Origin: UBA7396 sp034676185
GTDB taxonomy: Bacteria; Patescibacteriota; Gracilibacteria; BD1-5; UBA6164
DNA: 13,023 bases
Direction of reading: 5' to 3'
Assembly (NCBI GenBank): GCA_034676185.1
Contig: JAUCCN010000022.1
Location: 1 to 13,023 of the forward strand
Shown: positions 1-11,000 of the stretch, piece after piece
Position numbering within the stretch: the stretch's first letter is position 1
Layout of the letters: the number at the start of each line of letters is the position of its first letter
Notes under the pieces: model-generated
The model's input: the letters and a program-made list of their open reading frames with translations, nothing else
Database searches by the model: none
What the model was told of the DNA's origin: nothing
Position numbers and translations under genes: made by a program

Positions 1-2959
1 TTATGGAAGTTGAGAGAGTATGAAGACTATTTGGTACAAAGATGAAAATGAAAGTGTTTTAAGTTGATGATTATCTCAAACAGTATTAAAAATTGAAAAT
101 TTAAAAAAATCGTCGGTAAAAATTGAGGACTCAATTTTTATTTATAACTCAGTTATAAATAATTATTATTATAATAATGCTTGAGTAAAATGAATTCAAT
201 TTAATAAATGAAATAATAGGAAATGAATTTTTATTGAAAATAGACCTTCCATTGATGGGACAAATTTGGAAGCATATATTTTAAATAATAGAATTTGTAA
301 TTTTACATCATTTTTTATACAGACTGCTTGTGCATTAGAACATGATTTTGATGCTACAAACTGATGAATAAAAGTCTATAAAATGAAGACAACTGAAGCA
401 CTAGATTCATTTTTACCAGAGAATATAAAAACATCTTGAAATGAATTGCCCCCTAGTGAATATCAAAATATAAAATATATTGATTCTTCAACCGTTGAAG
501 TATATACTCAAACAGGTTGAGAAAATAGCTTATATTTGTATGAGTATACCATTTTCTGAGTGAATAATGATATAAAAGAAATCAAACATTATAATTATGG
601 ATTTTCAACTTCGTCTTGAAATGTATTTGCTGTATGGAATGGAGTCTCTTGGGAACAAATTTGAGAAAATAATGATGATACATTGGTATGAATTCCTACT
701 ATTGCACATATGAATATAAATTTGAATCAATATATTTCTTGAAATAAACTCTATATTTTATCTTCTTCAAAGGATATATCAACTTTTGAAAAAAATATTT
801 CATTATATCTTGATTATGCAAAATTAAAAGTTATTGATAATAAAGCACCACAAATAACTATAACATCTATAAATGATTGATTTTACAAATGAGATAAAAA
901 AATACATTATTCGCTACAAGATAATGATGGAGACAGTGTATTTGTAGATTTAGAATATTCATTAGATAATTGATGAACTTGGCAAAAAGCAAGTATTGAA
1001 TCAAGTACTTCTGATTATAAAATAAATAATTATAGTAACTCATTTAGACAATCAAAAGTAAAAACATCTTTTACATGAGTAGATGGAGTAATAGTATGGA
1101 GAAGTATAACAGACCTTCCATACGCAAATGCAGTGGATGTAAAAATAAGGCTGAGTGTGAAAGATAAGTATGAATTATGAAATATATATGAATCCGATAT
1201 ATTGGTAGATAATATAGAAAAATGGGAAGTAAATTCTTCACCTGTTATTGTAGTACCTTGAGAAGCATATAAAGTTGAATTTATTAAACCAGCAATTTAT
1301 AATGCTGATAATACTTTTGTAAAAATTACTTCTCAAGTAGTTGATCAATTTGAAAATCATATTTTATGAGAAATTGGAAAATTATCTTTTTCTGACGATG
1401 AAGGAAATACTTTGACTTGAGTTATTGATAATAACGATGGAACTTATAGTTTAGAAATTCCTGTAAAAACAGTTGTATCGCAGATAGATCTATTTAATTT
1501 TGAAAAATGAACTATAAATAAAGTAAATGCAAGAAAATTAGTGTTAGCATGACAAACAATTTCAAATGGTTATTTGGATATTCTATTAAATGGAAATAAA
1601 TTAAATATGGATAATAGTGTCTATTCTTGAGATGATGGAAATTTTTCTGTAATGTCAGATATTATACTTACATATGGAACTCATAATTTAAAATTAAAAG
1701 TCACTCCTGCATGATGATGATTAGAAACATCAAATATTGAGATTGAAGTAGTACATAATAATATAAATTGAGAAGAAAATAGAAATAAAGATATGATTTC
1801 TATAGCTACTGAATGAACTGTTTGAGAAGCAGAATATATTTTACAAGTTCTTTCTGAAAAACAGCCAATTTCTATAATACCATTTAATTCAGATAAAATA
1901 TACACTACTCATTATCCAACTATTGTTTGAAGGAGTGTACCAAATTCTTTATTAAATATATATAGTGGCTCTCATCTTATTTCTAAAGTTATTACTGATA
2001 AATATTGAATATTTGAATATAATTCAGTTCATAAATTAGAAAATGGGGCATATAATTATACTTTTGAAAACACCACTACTTCATATACTTTTGATTTTAT
2101 TATTGATACAAATTCAGAGTCTCAATCACTTGAAATAACAAATATTTTTTCTAATACAAATGTAAATCTTGAGAGTATTCTTATAAAATGATATGGAAAA
2201 AAAGATTCTGTATTGGATGTACTAATGTACCAATCAGGAAGTTATAATAAAATATGAAATACTGTTATTGATAAAAATGGATTATTTGAATATAATATTC
2301 CTCAATTAAATGATTGATTTTATAGATTAAAATTTACAAATAAATCAACTGGTTTGAATAAATATATTTCATTTATGAATAATAAATGAGGAAATTGTAA
2401 TATTATTGAATGTTATGAATTAACGACTATTTGAATTACACCAGATAATTATATTTCACTCCAATGATATTCAAAAGGAACTCAATTTAATAAATCAGCA
2501 TTATATATCTATGTAAGAGGAGTAAATCAGCTTGAAAGTGAAAATAGATTATTGTGATCTATGAGTACCAATCAAGCATGAAAAATTTCTTTTCATTCAT
2601 TAGAAAAATTTTCTCAATGAGAATATATAATTACACTTGCTTCTAGTTTTTCAAATATGAAAAAAGAATATTATATAAATACCCTTTATTCATCAGATAT
2701 TTATATGTATGAAATCTTGGCATTTGGTAATGAGCTCAATTTTAAAGGATTTATAAAAGATAGAGTAGAAGAATTTACATATAAAGAAGTTGATTTAGAT
2801 ACTATAAATTCTATCTCATATGATGATTTTTTAACTGGTAGTCTTCGTTTGAATAATAATTGATATTTTAATGAAAATATTTATACTCATTTTACTTGAA
2901 GTGTAATAATAAAAATAGATAACTGAAACAATACTTCTATAAAGGTAATTAAAAAATAA
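1..2959 (+). CDS. Large secreted protein with tandem Ig-like modules, C-terminal part (5' end outside window)
   Basis: Read with TGA = Gly, this frame is open from the window edge to TAA at 2957-2959, giving at least 985 codons. No enzyme motif is visible; the chain is Ser/Thr/Asn-rich and beta-rich, as in surface adhesins. Residues (window numbering) about 30-100 look like beta-helix or jelly-roll strands. About 283-405 is an FN3/cadherin-like module containing EYSLDNGGTW. About 412-517 resembles an invasin/Big_1 Ig domain with the motif DNNDGTYSL. From about 520 to the end come several modules of 70-100 residues, each with a turn of the form D/N-x-x-G-x-F (GNFSV, GIFEYN, GLFEYN, GYFNEN). 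Two Cys pairs may form disulfides. The stop lies one base before the prepilin at 2961, so the two are probably co-transcribed. I infer a surface or pilus-tip adhesin. The N-terminus, and so any signal peptide or prepilin leader, is not seen. Confidence 0.85.
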
Positions 2960-2960
2960 A

Positions 2961-4259
2961 ATGAAAAAAAATGATGTATGATTTTCATTAGTAGAAATAG
3001 TTATTTCAATAATTATATTATCTATATTTTTAATATGAGCTTATAATGCAGTACATAATTTTTATAATACTGTCCATTATATTGATTCACATTTAAATGG
3101 ATTAAATATATCTAAAAATGCTATTGATGAAGTAGTTCATTTAAGAAATGAATATGTAAAAAAATATCCTCTTGATGGATGGGAAAGATTTATGTGAGAT
3201 TTTTGAAGTTGAACCTATATAATTGTCTCAGATAATAATACTATTTCTCTGTCTTGAATTTTAGACCAAACTTCACAATATGAATGACCACTCAATATTT
3301 TTTGAAAATCTGTTCAAAAAAAAGAATGAATATATTTTTTAAGAAAACTGGATATAGAGGAAGAAAATAATTTTTACTTAAAAAATATACATAGAACTCA
3401 ATTTCAAACTTGAGAGTTATTACAATTTATCTTTAGTGATACTATATATAATTCACAAAGTTTTGTAATTACTTCTGAATTTGATAATCAAAATTTTGAA
3501 ATTACTTCTGAAAATATTAATGTGGATTTTTATAATTTAAATTGAGAATCATCTTCAAATGGAGTATTGTCAAATATAAATAATCAAAATTTAAAATACT
3601 CAAAAGTAGTTTCTTATTGAGAAAATATAGAAGATGGATGATATTTTCAAATAAATAGTAATGAGCAACTTGTAAAAAAAATTATTTTTTATAAAGATGA
3701 GATTCCTTATATTGATGATACTACAAAACAAATGCCTTTAAAAATATATGATGATATCAATCTTAACTACTATAATCTCTGTAAAGAAATAGATAATATT
3801 GATTCTTTATCATGTAGTTTTCAATATTTAATAAGAGAAAATTTTTATCAAAAGATATTTTGAGTAGATGAAAAAAAAGGTGAGATTTATTTTTGAGAAG
3901 ATTTTCACTTTACCATGACTGGAGCAAAACAAAATGAAATACAAGTATGGGTATCACACGGAGTATTACCAGAAAAAGACAATTTCTTTTTTATAAATCC
4001 TTTTTATGAAATGAAACATAATACAACCTCTAAAAATTATGATATTTTAGGACTTGTATGAGATTCTACATCATGATTAGGAGTAGGTTTACCAGAAAGA
4101 AAACCTATAGGAATCGTAAGTACTTCTACTGGATATACTTCATTGATACAGGTAAAAGTAACTACATTTTTGTATGATACAAATAAATTTATTGATAGCT
4201 ATGAAATAGATACAAAGTTGTGAGATATATTTCGTTACCAATTCAATTATGAAAACTAA
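2961..4259 (+). CDS. Type IV prepilin-like protein (minor pilin, PilV/GspI-like N-terminus)
   Basis: A 432-residue protein when TGA = Gly. The N-terminus is a class III signal: a 7-residue leader MKKNDVG, cleavage after G7, then FSLVE with Glu at +5 and a hydrophobic helix to about residue 30. The -1 glycine is itself a TGA codon. By family knowledge, a PilD-type prepilin peptidase cuts after this Gly and methylates the Phe, and the helix packs into the pilus core. The remaining roughly 400 residues are beta-rich with no family I recognise, and longer than usual pilins (about 150-200 residues). This suggests a minor pilin with an exposed passenger domain. The start is the only ATG that gives the leader; no Shine-Dalgarno is visible, only an A-rich leader. 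It begins 1 base after the upstream stop and overlaps the next gene by 11 bases. About 18 of 30 glycines are TGA by my hand count. Confidence 0.9.
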
Positions 4260-6522
4260 TAAGCATGCATTTACATTGATAGAAATTGTTATTACTTTAG
4301 TAATTACCTCTCTATTATTTCTTATCATTGCTTGAATTTATCCTTATTTAAATGATACTTTTCAAAAACAAAAAGAAAATTTAGAGTTTCAACAATCTTT
4401 TGTTTTAGATAGTTTCTATCTGAATGGAGCAGTGAATAATTCATTTAAAATTTTAAATAACTATTATTCTTGAGTTTTTCAAAGAGGGAATTCATATATA
4501 ACTTTACTGAATAAACCACAAGAAATACATTATTCAGTTATTTATTTATGAGATGATAATTGAGATATTCAGGCTCAGGAAAAATTGAAATTAAATATCA
4601 AAAAAATTTTTCTTTATTCTGATTTTGTAAAAATAGCAGATGATATGTATTTTACAAATCCTGGAAATCATACCATAGAAAAAATATCTCTTGGAAATTC
4701 CAAATCTGAGGTGGTATTTTGAAATGAAGGAATTTCTTGATATGATAATACTTGAAATTGACTTTTTAATACACCCACAGGAATTACTACAGATTGAGAA
4801 AATTTGTATGTATCTGATAGTGGAAATAATTTGATAAGAAAGATACACTTACCGAGTCATACGATAAGTGTATTTGCTTGAATTTATAAAAAATCATGAT
4901 GGAATGAAAATGAAACATCTTCTGCTTGAACACATAGAAATGAAGCATTATTTGATTATCCAACAGCGATCAAATTTCAAGCAGGAAATCTCTATATTTC
5001 AGATACTTTAAATAATAGAATAAGAAAAATTACGGGTGATAGTGTGTATACATTGATAGGAGCAAATAAGACTTGATTTAATTGAGATATTGGAATTGCA
5101 GAAAATATTTTGATATATTTCCCATTATCCCTTGAAAAAATACCTTCTTGAGTTATTTTTTGAGATATTTGAAATGGAAAATTGAGATTTTTAAATGAAG
5201 ATACACAGGAAGTAAAAACTATTTTTTGAATGGAAACTCAACAACAAGTATATTGAGAATTTTCTAGATATAATAAAAATTTTTATAATACTCAAATACA
5301 AGCATACTGATCATGATTTTATTTTAATAATTGAGTAGAAGGAGTTATTTATAATTATAATTTTTGACCAGATAATAAAATAGGAACTGAAGATGATTCT
5401 ATCTTTTATACTTTAGGAAGTGGAAATAAAAATCTTTTTTCTAATGGAAGTTTTGAAAAAAATGATTTGAATGATATATTTTTTGATGATAATGAAGTAT
5501 TTTCTATTTCTTGAGGAAAAGATATTTATCCTATTTTTTGAGAAAAGTATTTACAAATAGATACCAGAGGAAAAACGGCATCTTGAATGATTCATTTTCT
5601 TTCAAATCCCCTGGATGGTGATAGAGTTCAAATAGGAGATAAAAAATTTGAATTTGATGATGATGGTATATTTCAAATTGAAACAATCCCTATTCTTTTA
5701 TGACAAAATAGAGAGGAAACTTTTGCTAATACGATAGATGAGTTTCAAAATTATAATATTTCTTACCAAATTATATCAGAAAATAAGGTAAAAGTTTTTG
5801 CAAAATCAATTTGAAATATATGAAATCAAACACCTTTTATGAGTACCATAGATATTCTACCCAATGCGGGGACTCTTCTTGGAGGAGTTGATTTTTGAGA
5901 GGAAGAGTATTTTGATTTTCAAATAAAAAAATTATTAGAAGTATGAAAAAAATATAGGTTAAGTTTTTATATATGAGCTGAAAATAATATTCTTTCAGAA
6001 ATATTATCTCCTGTTTTTATTGCAAAATGATGAACTTTTGAAGAAAAGTTTTTAAATATTTATGATAAATGGGCAAAAAAAGAATTTATTATAGAGGGGG
6101 ATGGAAGTGATGCTATTTTTTTTCAATTTAAAAAAGGGTATCAGTTTTATATTGATAATATTGAATTAGTAGCGATAGATGATATTCAAGATTTTTCAAA
6201 TTTAAAAGACCCACTGAGTATTAAACTTTGATTGCTTCAATCTTTTTATATTGATGAAAATAAATATTATTTTTCAGATATAGAAAATAAAAAAATGTAT
6301 TTTTTAGACTCAGAAATTCTTACTTCTATTAACGATAATTTTTCTTTTTTTGACATAAAAGCTCTCAAGATAAATCTAAAGTATGATTATATATGAATTT
6401 CTATCATTGATACTCTTACTTTTTGACTCAGTAATTTTACAAATATAGTATATGAAATTTGAAAAAGTGATTATTTATTAAAATTATCTAATAATATTAA
6501 AAATTATGAAAATTATAAATAA
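4249..6522 (+). CDS. Giant prepilin fused to an NHL-like beta-propeller and a carbohydrate-binding-like domain
   Basis: A 757-residue protein when TGA = Gly. The N-terminus MKTNKHA|FTLIE is a class III prepilin signal with Ala at -1 and Glu at +5, followed by a hydrophobic helix to about residue 30. Propeller-type repeats begin near 123. The clearest are about 178-205 (GENLYVSDSGNNLIRKI) and 232-263 (GNLYISDTLNNRIRKI), which match NHL repeats; weaker blades run to about 395. Residues about 400-452 and 540-640 resemble the two halves of a CBM4/9-type jelly roll, opening with NGSFE and closing with FYIDNIEL. They are split by a small domain (about 453-535, PLDGDRVQIGDKKFEF ... GNIGNQTPF) that recalls a module of phage and surface proteins. 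Residues 665-690 look like another propeller blade. I infer a pilus-tip component combining the pilin anchor with a PilY1-like propeller. Its start lies inside the upstream gene (11-base overlap), suggesting translational coupling. Confidence 0.88.
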
Positions 6523-7282
6523 AAAATGAATCATATATATTTATATAATATTTTTAGTTACTATTTTATTAACTTTAATTTCTTTCATTTTTAATTATTT
6601 GACTTGAAATCTAGAGATTTATTTAAGTGTCAAGAATTATTTTTCATCTTACTGAAATGAATTAGCAGTGAAAGAGGAAATGGTTACTCATTATTTTGAT
6701 AATCCAAAAAATATGTATTATATAGATGCAAAATATTATGATAAAAATATATTTTTATCAAGATATAAAGAATATTTGGAATATACTTTAAATGTATGAG
6801 AAGTTTTTGAACTGAGTTTAACATCATTTGATGAAGAATATAATAACTCTTTAAAAGATTTAAAATATATTGATTTATATTGGTGATCATCAGAAAATAT
6901 TTGTAATATAAATATCTCACATCTGAGGCGGGAAAAAGGCAATACTAATACTATTCTCAATAAAAAACAAGAAATAATATGAGAAAATACACAAACTTAT
7001 TCACCAACACAAAGTCAAAATACATATAAAAATAAATATAAAATTACAGATTCTTTTCAAGATTTAAATAAAAATAAATATGAATATAAAATTCTTATAG
7101 AATCAAATACTCTTTGTAATTTTTATTTAGAGTGATTCGATTCAAAAAATAATAGAGTAAAATTACCAAGTAATAATTTATCTTGAGAAATTAAAAATTT
7201 TGAAAATATCAAAAATATTTTTATTACAAAAAAAATAAAAATATGAAATATTGAATTATCTCATTATTTATATAAATTTTAG
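6506..7282 (+). CDS. Single-pass membrane protein, possible PilX/GspK-like minor pilus component
   Basis: A 258-residue protein when TGA = Gly, ending in TAG. The N-terminus MKIINKKG is followed directly by a long hydrophobic segment (about residues 9-30). It then continues as a soluble, Asn/Lys-rich domain with two Cys. The segment lacks the +5 Glu of ordinary prepilins: after G8 come I, I, Y, I, Y. By family knowledge GspK/PilX-type proteins sit at this point in pseudopilin or minor-pilin operons and also lack a canonical Glu5, so position and architecture suggest that role. Sequence alone does not prove it, and it could be an unrelated membrane-anchored protein. The start overlaps the upstream gene by 17 bases and the stop lies 3 bases before the next ATG. 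It contains the only in-frame CGG codon seen in the window (6929-6931). Confidence 0.8.
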
Positions 7283-7285
7283 GAA

Positions 7286-8017
7286 ATGAAATGAAATAAA
7301 AAAGCTTTTTCGATTGTTGAACTTGCAATAGTATTGATTTTAATAGCAGGAATATCAGTATTTTGATTTTCAAAACTCAGTGTATATTTTGACTCTCAAA
7401 ATACTCTTTCAAGTATCAGTAATATAAAAAGAGAAGTTTTAAAAAATAAAATAGAATCCTCTTTGAATAATCAAAAAATTTCAATAAATTTTTCAAAAAA
7501 TATGAAAACTTTTTTTACTCTTTATAGTTCAAATACATCAAGTGTACAAAACTTTAAAATATTTTCTTGAGCTATAAAAGAAGAGAGTATTGAAGTGGTT
7601 TTTATGAGTAACCAACTCAAAACATTTTCTTGAAAAATTTATTTTGATGATGAACAAACTATTCATGAGTTTGATATTTCTTTTAATGAAGAGGGAATGT
7701 CAAATGAAATAGTATTTTTTTGAGTGAAAAAATTAGAAAAAATAAATATTTATCTAAAAGATGAACATGGGGTTAGAAAAACTTGAATACTAAAAATTAA
7801 AAAATATTCTTCAAATAATGGTATTTCTCTTCATAATATTCTATGAATAGACTTTTCTTCCAAAGAATTAGCATTAGATAATTTTGAGATCACAAATATC
7901 AATACTTCAAAATTTAATTATTATTCTACATATAATGATATGAATATTCAATTATTAAAATTAAAAACTTCTTTTATAGATAAAAATGGTTTGGGAGATT
8001 TTTTAGAGTTTTATTAA
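7286..8017 (+). CDS. Type IV prepilin-like protein (minor pilin)
   Basis: A 243-residue protein when TGA = Gly; codon 3 is already TGA. The leader MKGNKKA is 7 residues long. Cleavage is predicted after A7, followed by FSIVE with Glu at +5 and a hydrophobic helix to about residue 28. After the helix comes an amphipathic stretch and a beta-rich C-terminal domain that I do not recognise. The motif is enough to call a prepilin; the length is within the range of minor pilins. The nearby ATG at 7291 hits TAA at once, so 7286 is the start. It begins 3 bases after the upstream TAG and is the last gene of the cluster. The stop codon sits at the foot of a weak AT-rich hairpin, and a new transcription unit appears to start after it. 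Confidence 0.88.
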
Positions 8018-8035
8018 AAAGTTTTTCAACTTTTT
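8016..8035 (+). terminator. Possible weak terminator hairpin after the pilin cluster
   Basis: An 8-bp inverted repeat AAAAAGTT / AACTTTTT with a 4-base loop, followed by a T-rich run. It has only one G:C pair, so it may be a weak or partial terminator or only an AT-rich coincidence. Its position right at the stop codon of the last pilin gene supports the end of the operon. Confidence 0.35.
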
Positions 8036-8037
8036 TC

Positions 8038-8064
8038 TTTACAAAATTATTTTTCTAGTACAAT
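8038..8064 (+). promoter_or_regulatory. Candidate promoter for the membrane glycosyltransferase gene
   Basis: TTTACA (8038-8043) and TACAAT (8059-8064) each match five of six bases of the bacterial -35 and -10 consensus. The spacer of 15 bases is shorter than the ideal 17. Transcription would begin about 20-25 bases before the ATG at 8094. The surrounding sequence is very AT-rich, so chance matches are common. A 13-base palindrome, ACTTTT-T-AAAAGT (8075-8087), lies between the predicted start site and the gene and could be an operator or a coincidence. Confidence 0.3.
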
Positions 8065-8093
8065 GGGCTTGTTTACTTTTTAAAAGTTTTAAT

Positions 8094-11000
8094 ATGCTAT
8101 CATATTTATTAAAAATGCTCTATAGTGTAGTATTTTGATTTTTGGTTATGTATGTTTATTATTTTGGATTTAATCATTTAGAAAATTTTGTGTGATATAC
8201 TCCATATGTTATCAGTATGATTATATTGTATGCTTTTTATAAATCTTTGAATTATATTTGATGAAAAAAACTCATTATTTTTACACCAGCAAAAATAGTT
8301 TGATACTTTTTACTTCAACTCCTTCTTTTAAGTATCTTATTTTTTATCCTTAATGACTCATCATGATGATTGTGAGTAGGATTATTTTTTCAAATTATTG
8401 GTTTTCTTTTTCTTCCTACATTATTCACATTTTGATTTCTTTCTTTTTGAAGATATCTCTTGAATTATATAAAATGATTTTGACAAGAAACGAGTACTTT
8501 TCAATTTGTATCTTCACTATCAGTGGGTTTTTTTGTGTTTTTAACGGTGGTAAGTATTTTTTGATTTTTTTGACTCTATAATTTATTTTCTGTATTTTGA
8601 GTATTTTTTGTAATGGTTGGGATTTCGTATAAACAATTTTTAGAAGCAATAAAATGAGTTTTTACTTATAAAATTTTTATACCAGATCATCATATTTCTC
8701 AAGAAACATCAAATATTTTTTCAAAAATAAATCTCTATCTTCTTTCAAGCGAATTTTTATTTATTGTTATTTCTTTTTTAATCAGTGTTAATTTTATAAA
8801 TATTGTCAGACCTATGCCAATAGGATGGGATGATTTATGAGTATATATGAATTTCCCAAATCTTATGGCAAGCCAAGGAGATGTTTTAAATTTAGGATGA
8901 ATGTATATTTGGCAAGTATTTACTGGAATTTGATATATGATTTCAGGAGCGACTCAAGCATTTTTTTTCAATAATGTTTGAGGAATATTATCAGTTATAG
9001 TAGTTATTTTAACAATATGAGATTTTTTGAAAACGGGGAAAAAAACTTTTATTAATATTCCATTTCTTTGTTGAGCTATTTTTCTTTCTATGCCAATGAT
9101 TATTTTTCAACTTGCAAAAGATATGAAACTTGATCCAGGACTTTTTTTCTTTTCTGCGGTGACTATTTATATGACATTTTATATTTTTCTAAAATATATT
9201 GGATATAAAAAAGAAATTTATGGAGAACATTTTCAAATTACAAATGAAATATCTGAAAATGAAAATACTACTCAAATAACCTATCAAAAAGAAACAAAAT
9301 ATGGTTTTACTTCTTATTTTACATCATTTACTCATATTGGAGAAGATATATTTGATAAGAAAAATTATCTGATCTATATTTTTATTATTTGAATATTGGC
9401 AGGATTTAGTTTTTTAATAAAACTTACTTCACTCCTGTTGATTTCTGGACTTATTTGAGTAATTTTTTTCGCAAAATTAGGGGTAGCTGGATTTTTAGCA
9501 TATATATCATTTTATATTGCTATATTTACAAAAGCAAAACTTTGGGCAATTATGAATGTGGTAGTTCCAAGTGATATTTCATTTATAAATAATGTTTTTA
9601 TAGGTGGAGTTTTTTTAGGAATTATATTTCTTATCTATTCAATCAATAAGTACTCTTTTAAAAGAATGAAAAGATTTTCTCTTTTACTCTGATTATTTTT
9701 ATTATGAGTGGTAATAGGTCTTGCACCATGGATGGTAAAAAATGTAGTTTCCGTTTGAAATATAAGTATTTCTTCTCTTTTAGGTGGAAAAGTAGATACT
9801 TTTGAAATTGATTATACAAAAATATATTCTCAAATAGAATTAGACCAAATAAATGCTCAAACAGCTCAAACTTCAATGACAGAATCTGGAACATCAACCA
9901 ATGAGGATTTATGAAGGTATTTTTGATATGAAAAATGAATAAATAATTATCTCAAACTTCCATATAATTTGACTATGCAAACAAATCAAAAGGGAGAATA
10001 TACAGATATTACTTATATATTTTTAGCACTCATTCCTATTATATTATTTTTATCATATAAGTCTTGAGTATTTGCTCTTTGAGCTTTTATATATTTACTG
10101 ATACCACTTTCTTTATTTTTTCCATTTTTCAATAATTATTTTACTGAATTTTTCTCAAAATTTGAACTTCCATTTTGATATGCTATTATTTTTGCTTTTT
10201 TCTTGATACCAAGTTTGTATTTTATCTATACATTAAATAAAGAAAAATTTTCACAACTTTTTAAACTCAATATTGTATTTGGAATGTTTTATATTTTTCT
10301 ATGGACTATTTCTGCTTTTTGAATTGTATGGTATGGAATAGCAATGTATTATATTTTATTTTTGATGTTATGAATTGGAATATATTATGTTTCAAGTTAT
10401 AGTGAAGATGAAGACTTTAAAAGTATATTTTTTAAATTTTTTGGAAGTATTGTAGTGATAATAATAGTAAGTATTTATTTTTTTCAATCAAGTTTTCCAC
10501 ATGGATTTAATAATCTAAAATCAGCAAGTTATATTACATTTAAAGCAAATCGTATTGATAATTATTCAGCTATTTTTGAAGCTCAACCAAATTATTATGA
10601 TATTTTACTTGAATTAAATATAAAAAAAGAAAAACAAGAAGAATTTTGAAATATATTTCTTTCAAAAGTAAAAAATGAGAAATTCAAAAAGATTATTGAG
10701 GAAAATAATGGAAATAATCTGAATGTATTTCATCAAATACTCAAAGAATTATCTCAAATGAAAAATTCAAACAACGATAGAGAAATGGCTCTCATTATAG
10801 AAGAAGCAAAATCTATAAAAAAAGAACTTTATAAAAATGTACTCTATCCAACAGATGATTATAAAAATACTGTTTGAATTTACAGAATTGGAACATTTTT
10901 AAAATATTTTATTTCTCAAAATTATAATAGATTACTTGAGGATAGCTTAGTTTTTGAATTTGAAAAATATTTTTTTGATAAAAATAATATTGATATTTGA

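Noticed and set aside
1681..1905. Minus-strand open frame of 74 codons
   Set aside because: It lies wholly inside the plus-strand Ig-like protein gene, which is open under code 25, and its product has no recognisable features.
7281..7288. AGGAA before the ATG at 7286 as a Shine-Dalgarno
   Set aside because: It abuts the start codon, too close for normal spacing, and overlaps the upstream TAG; other genes here show no such motif.
9090..9392. Apparent 100-codon plus-strand gene under the standard code
   Set aside because: It is an in-frame fragment of the 1130-residue membrane protein, ended only by a TGA that is glycine here.
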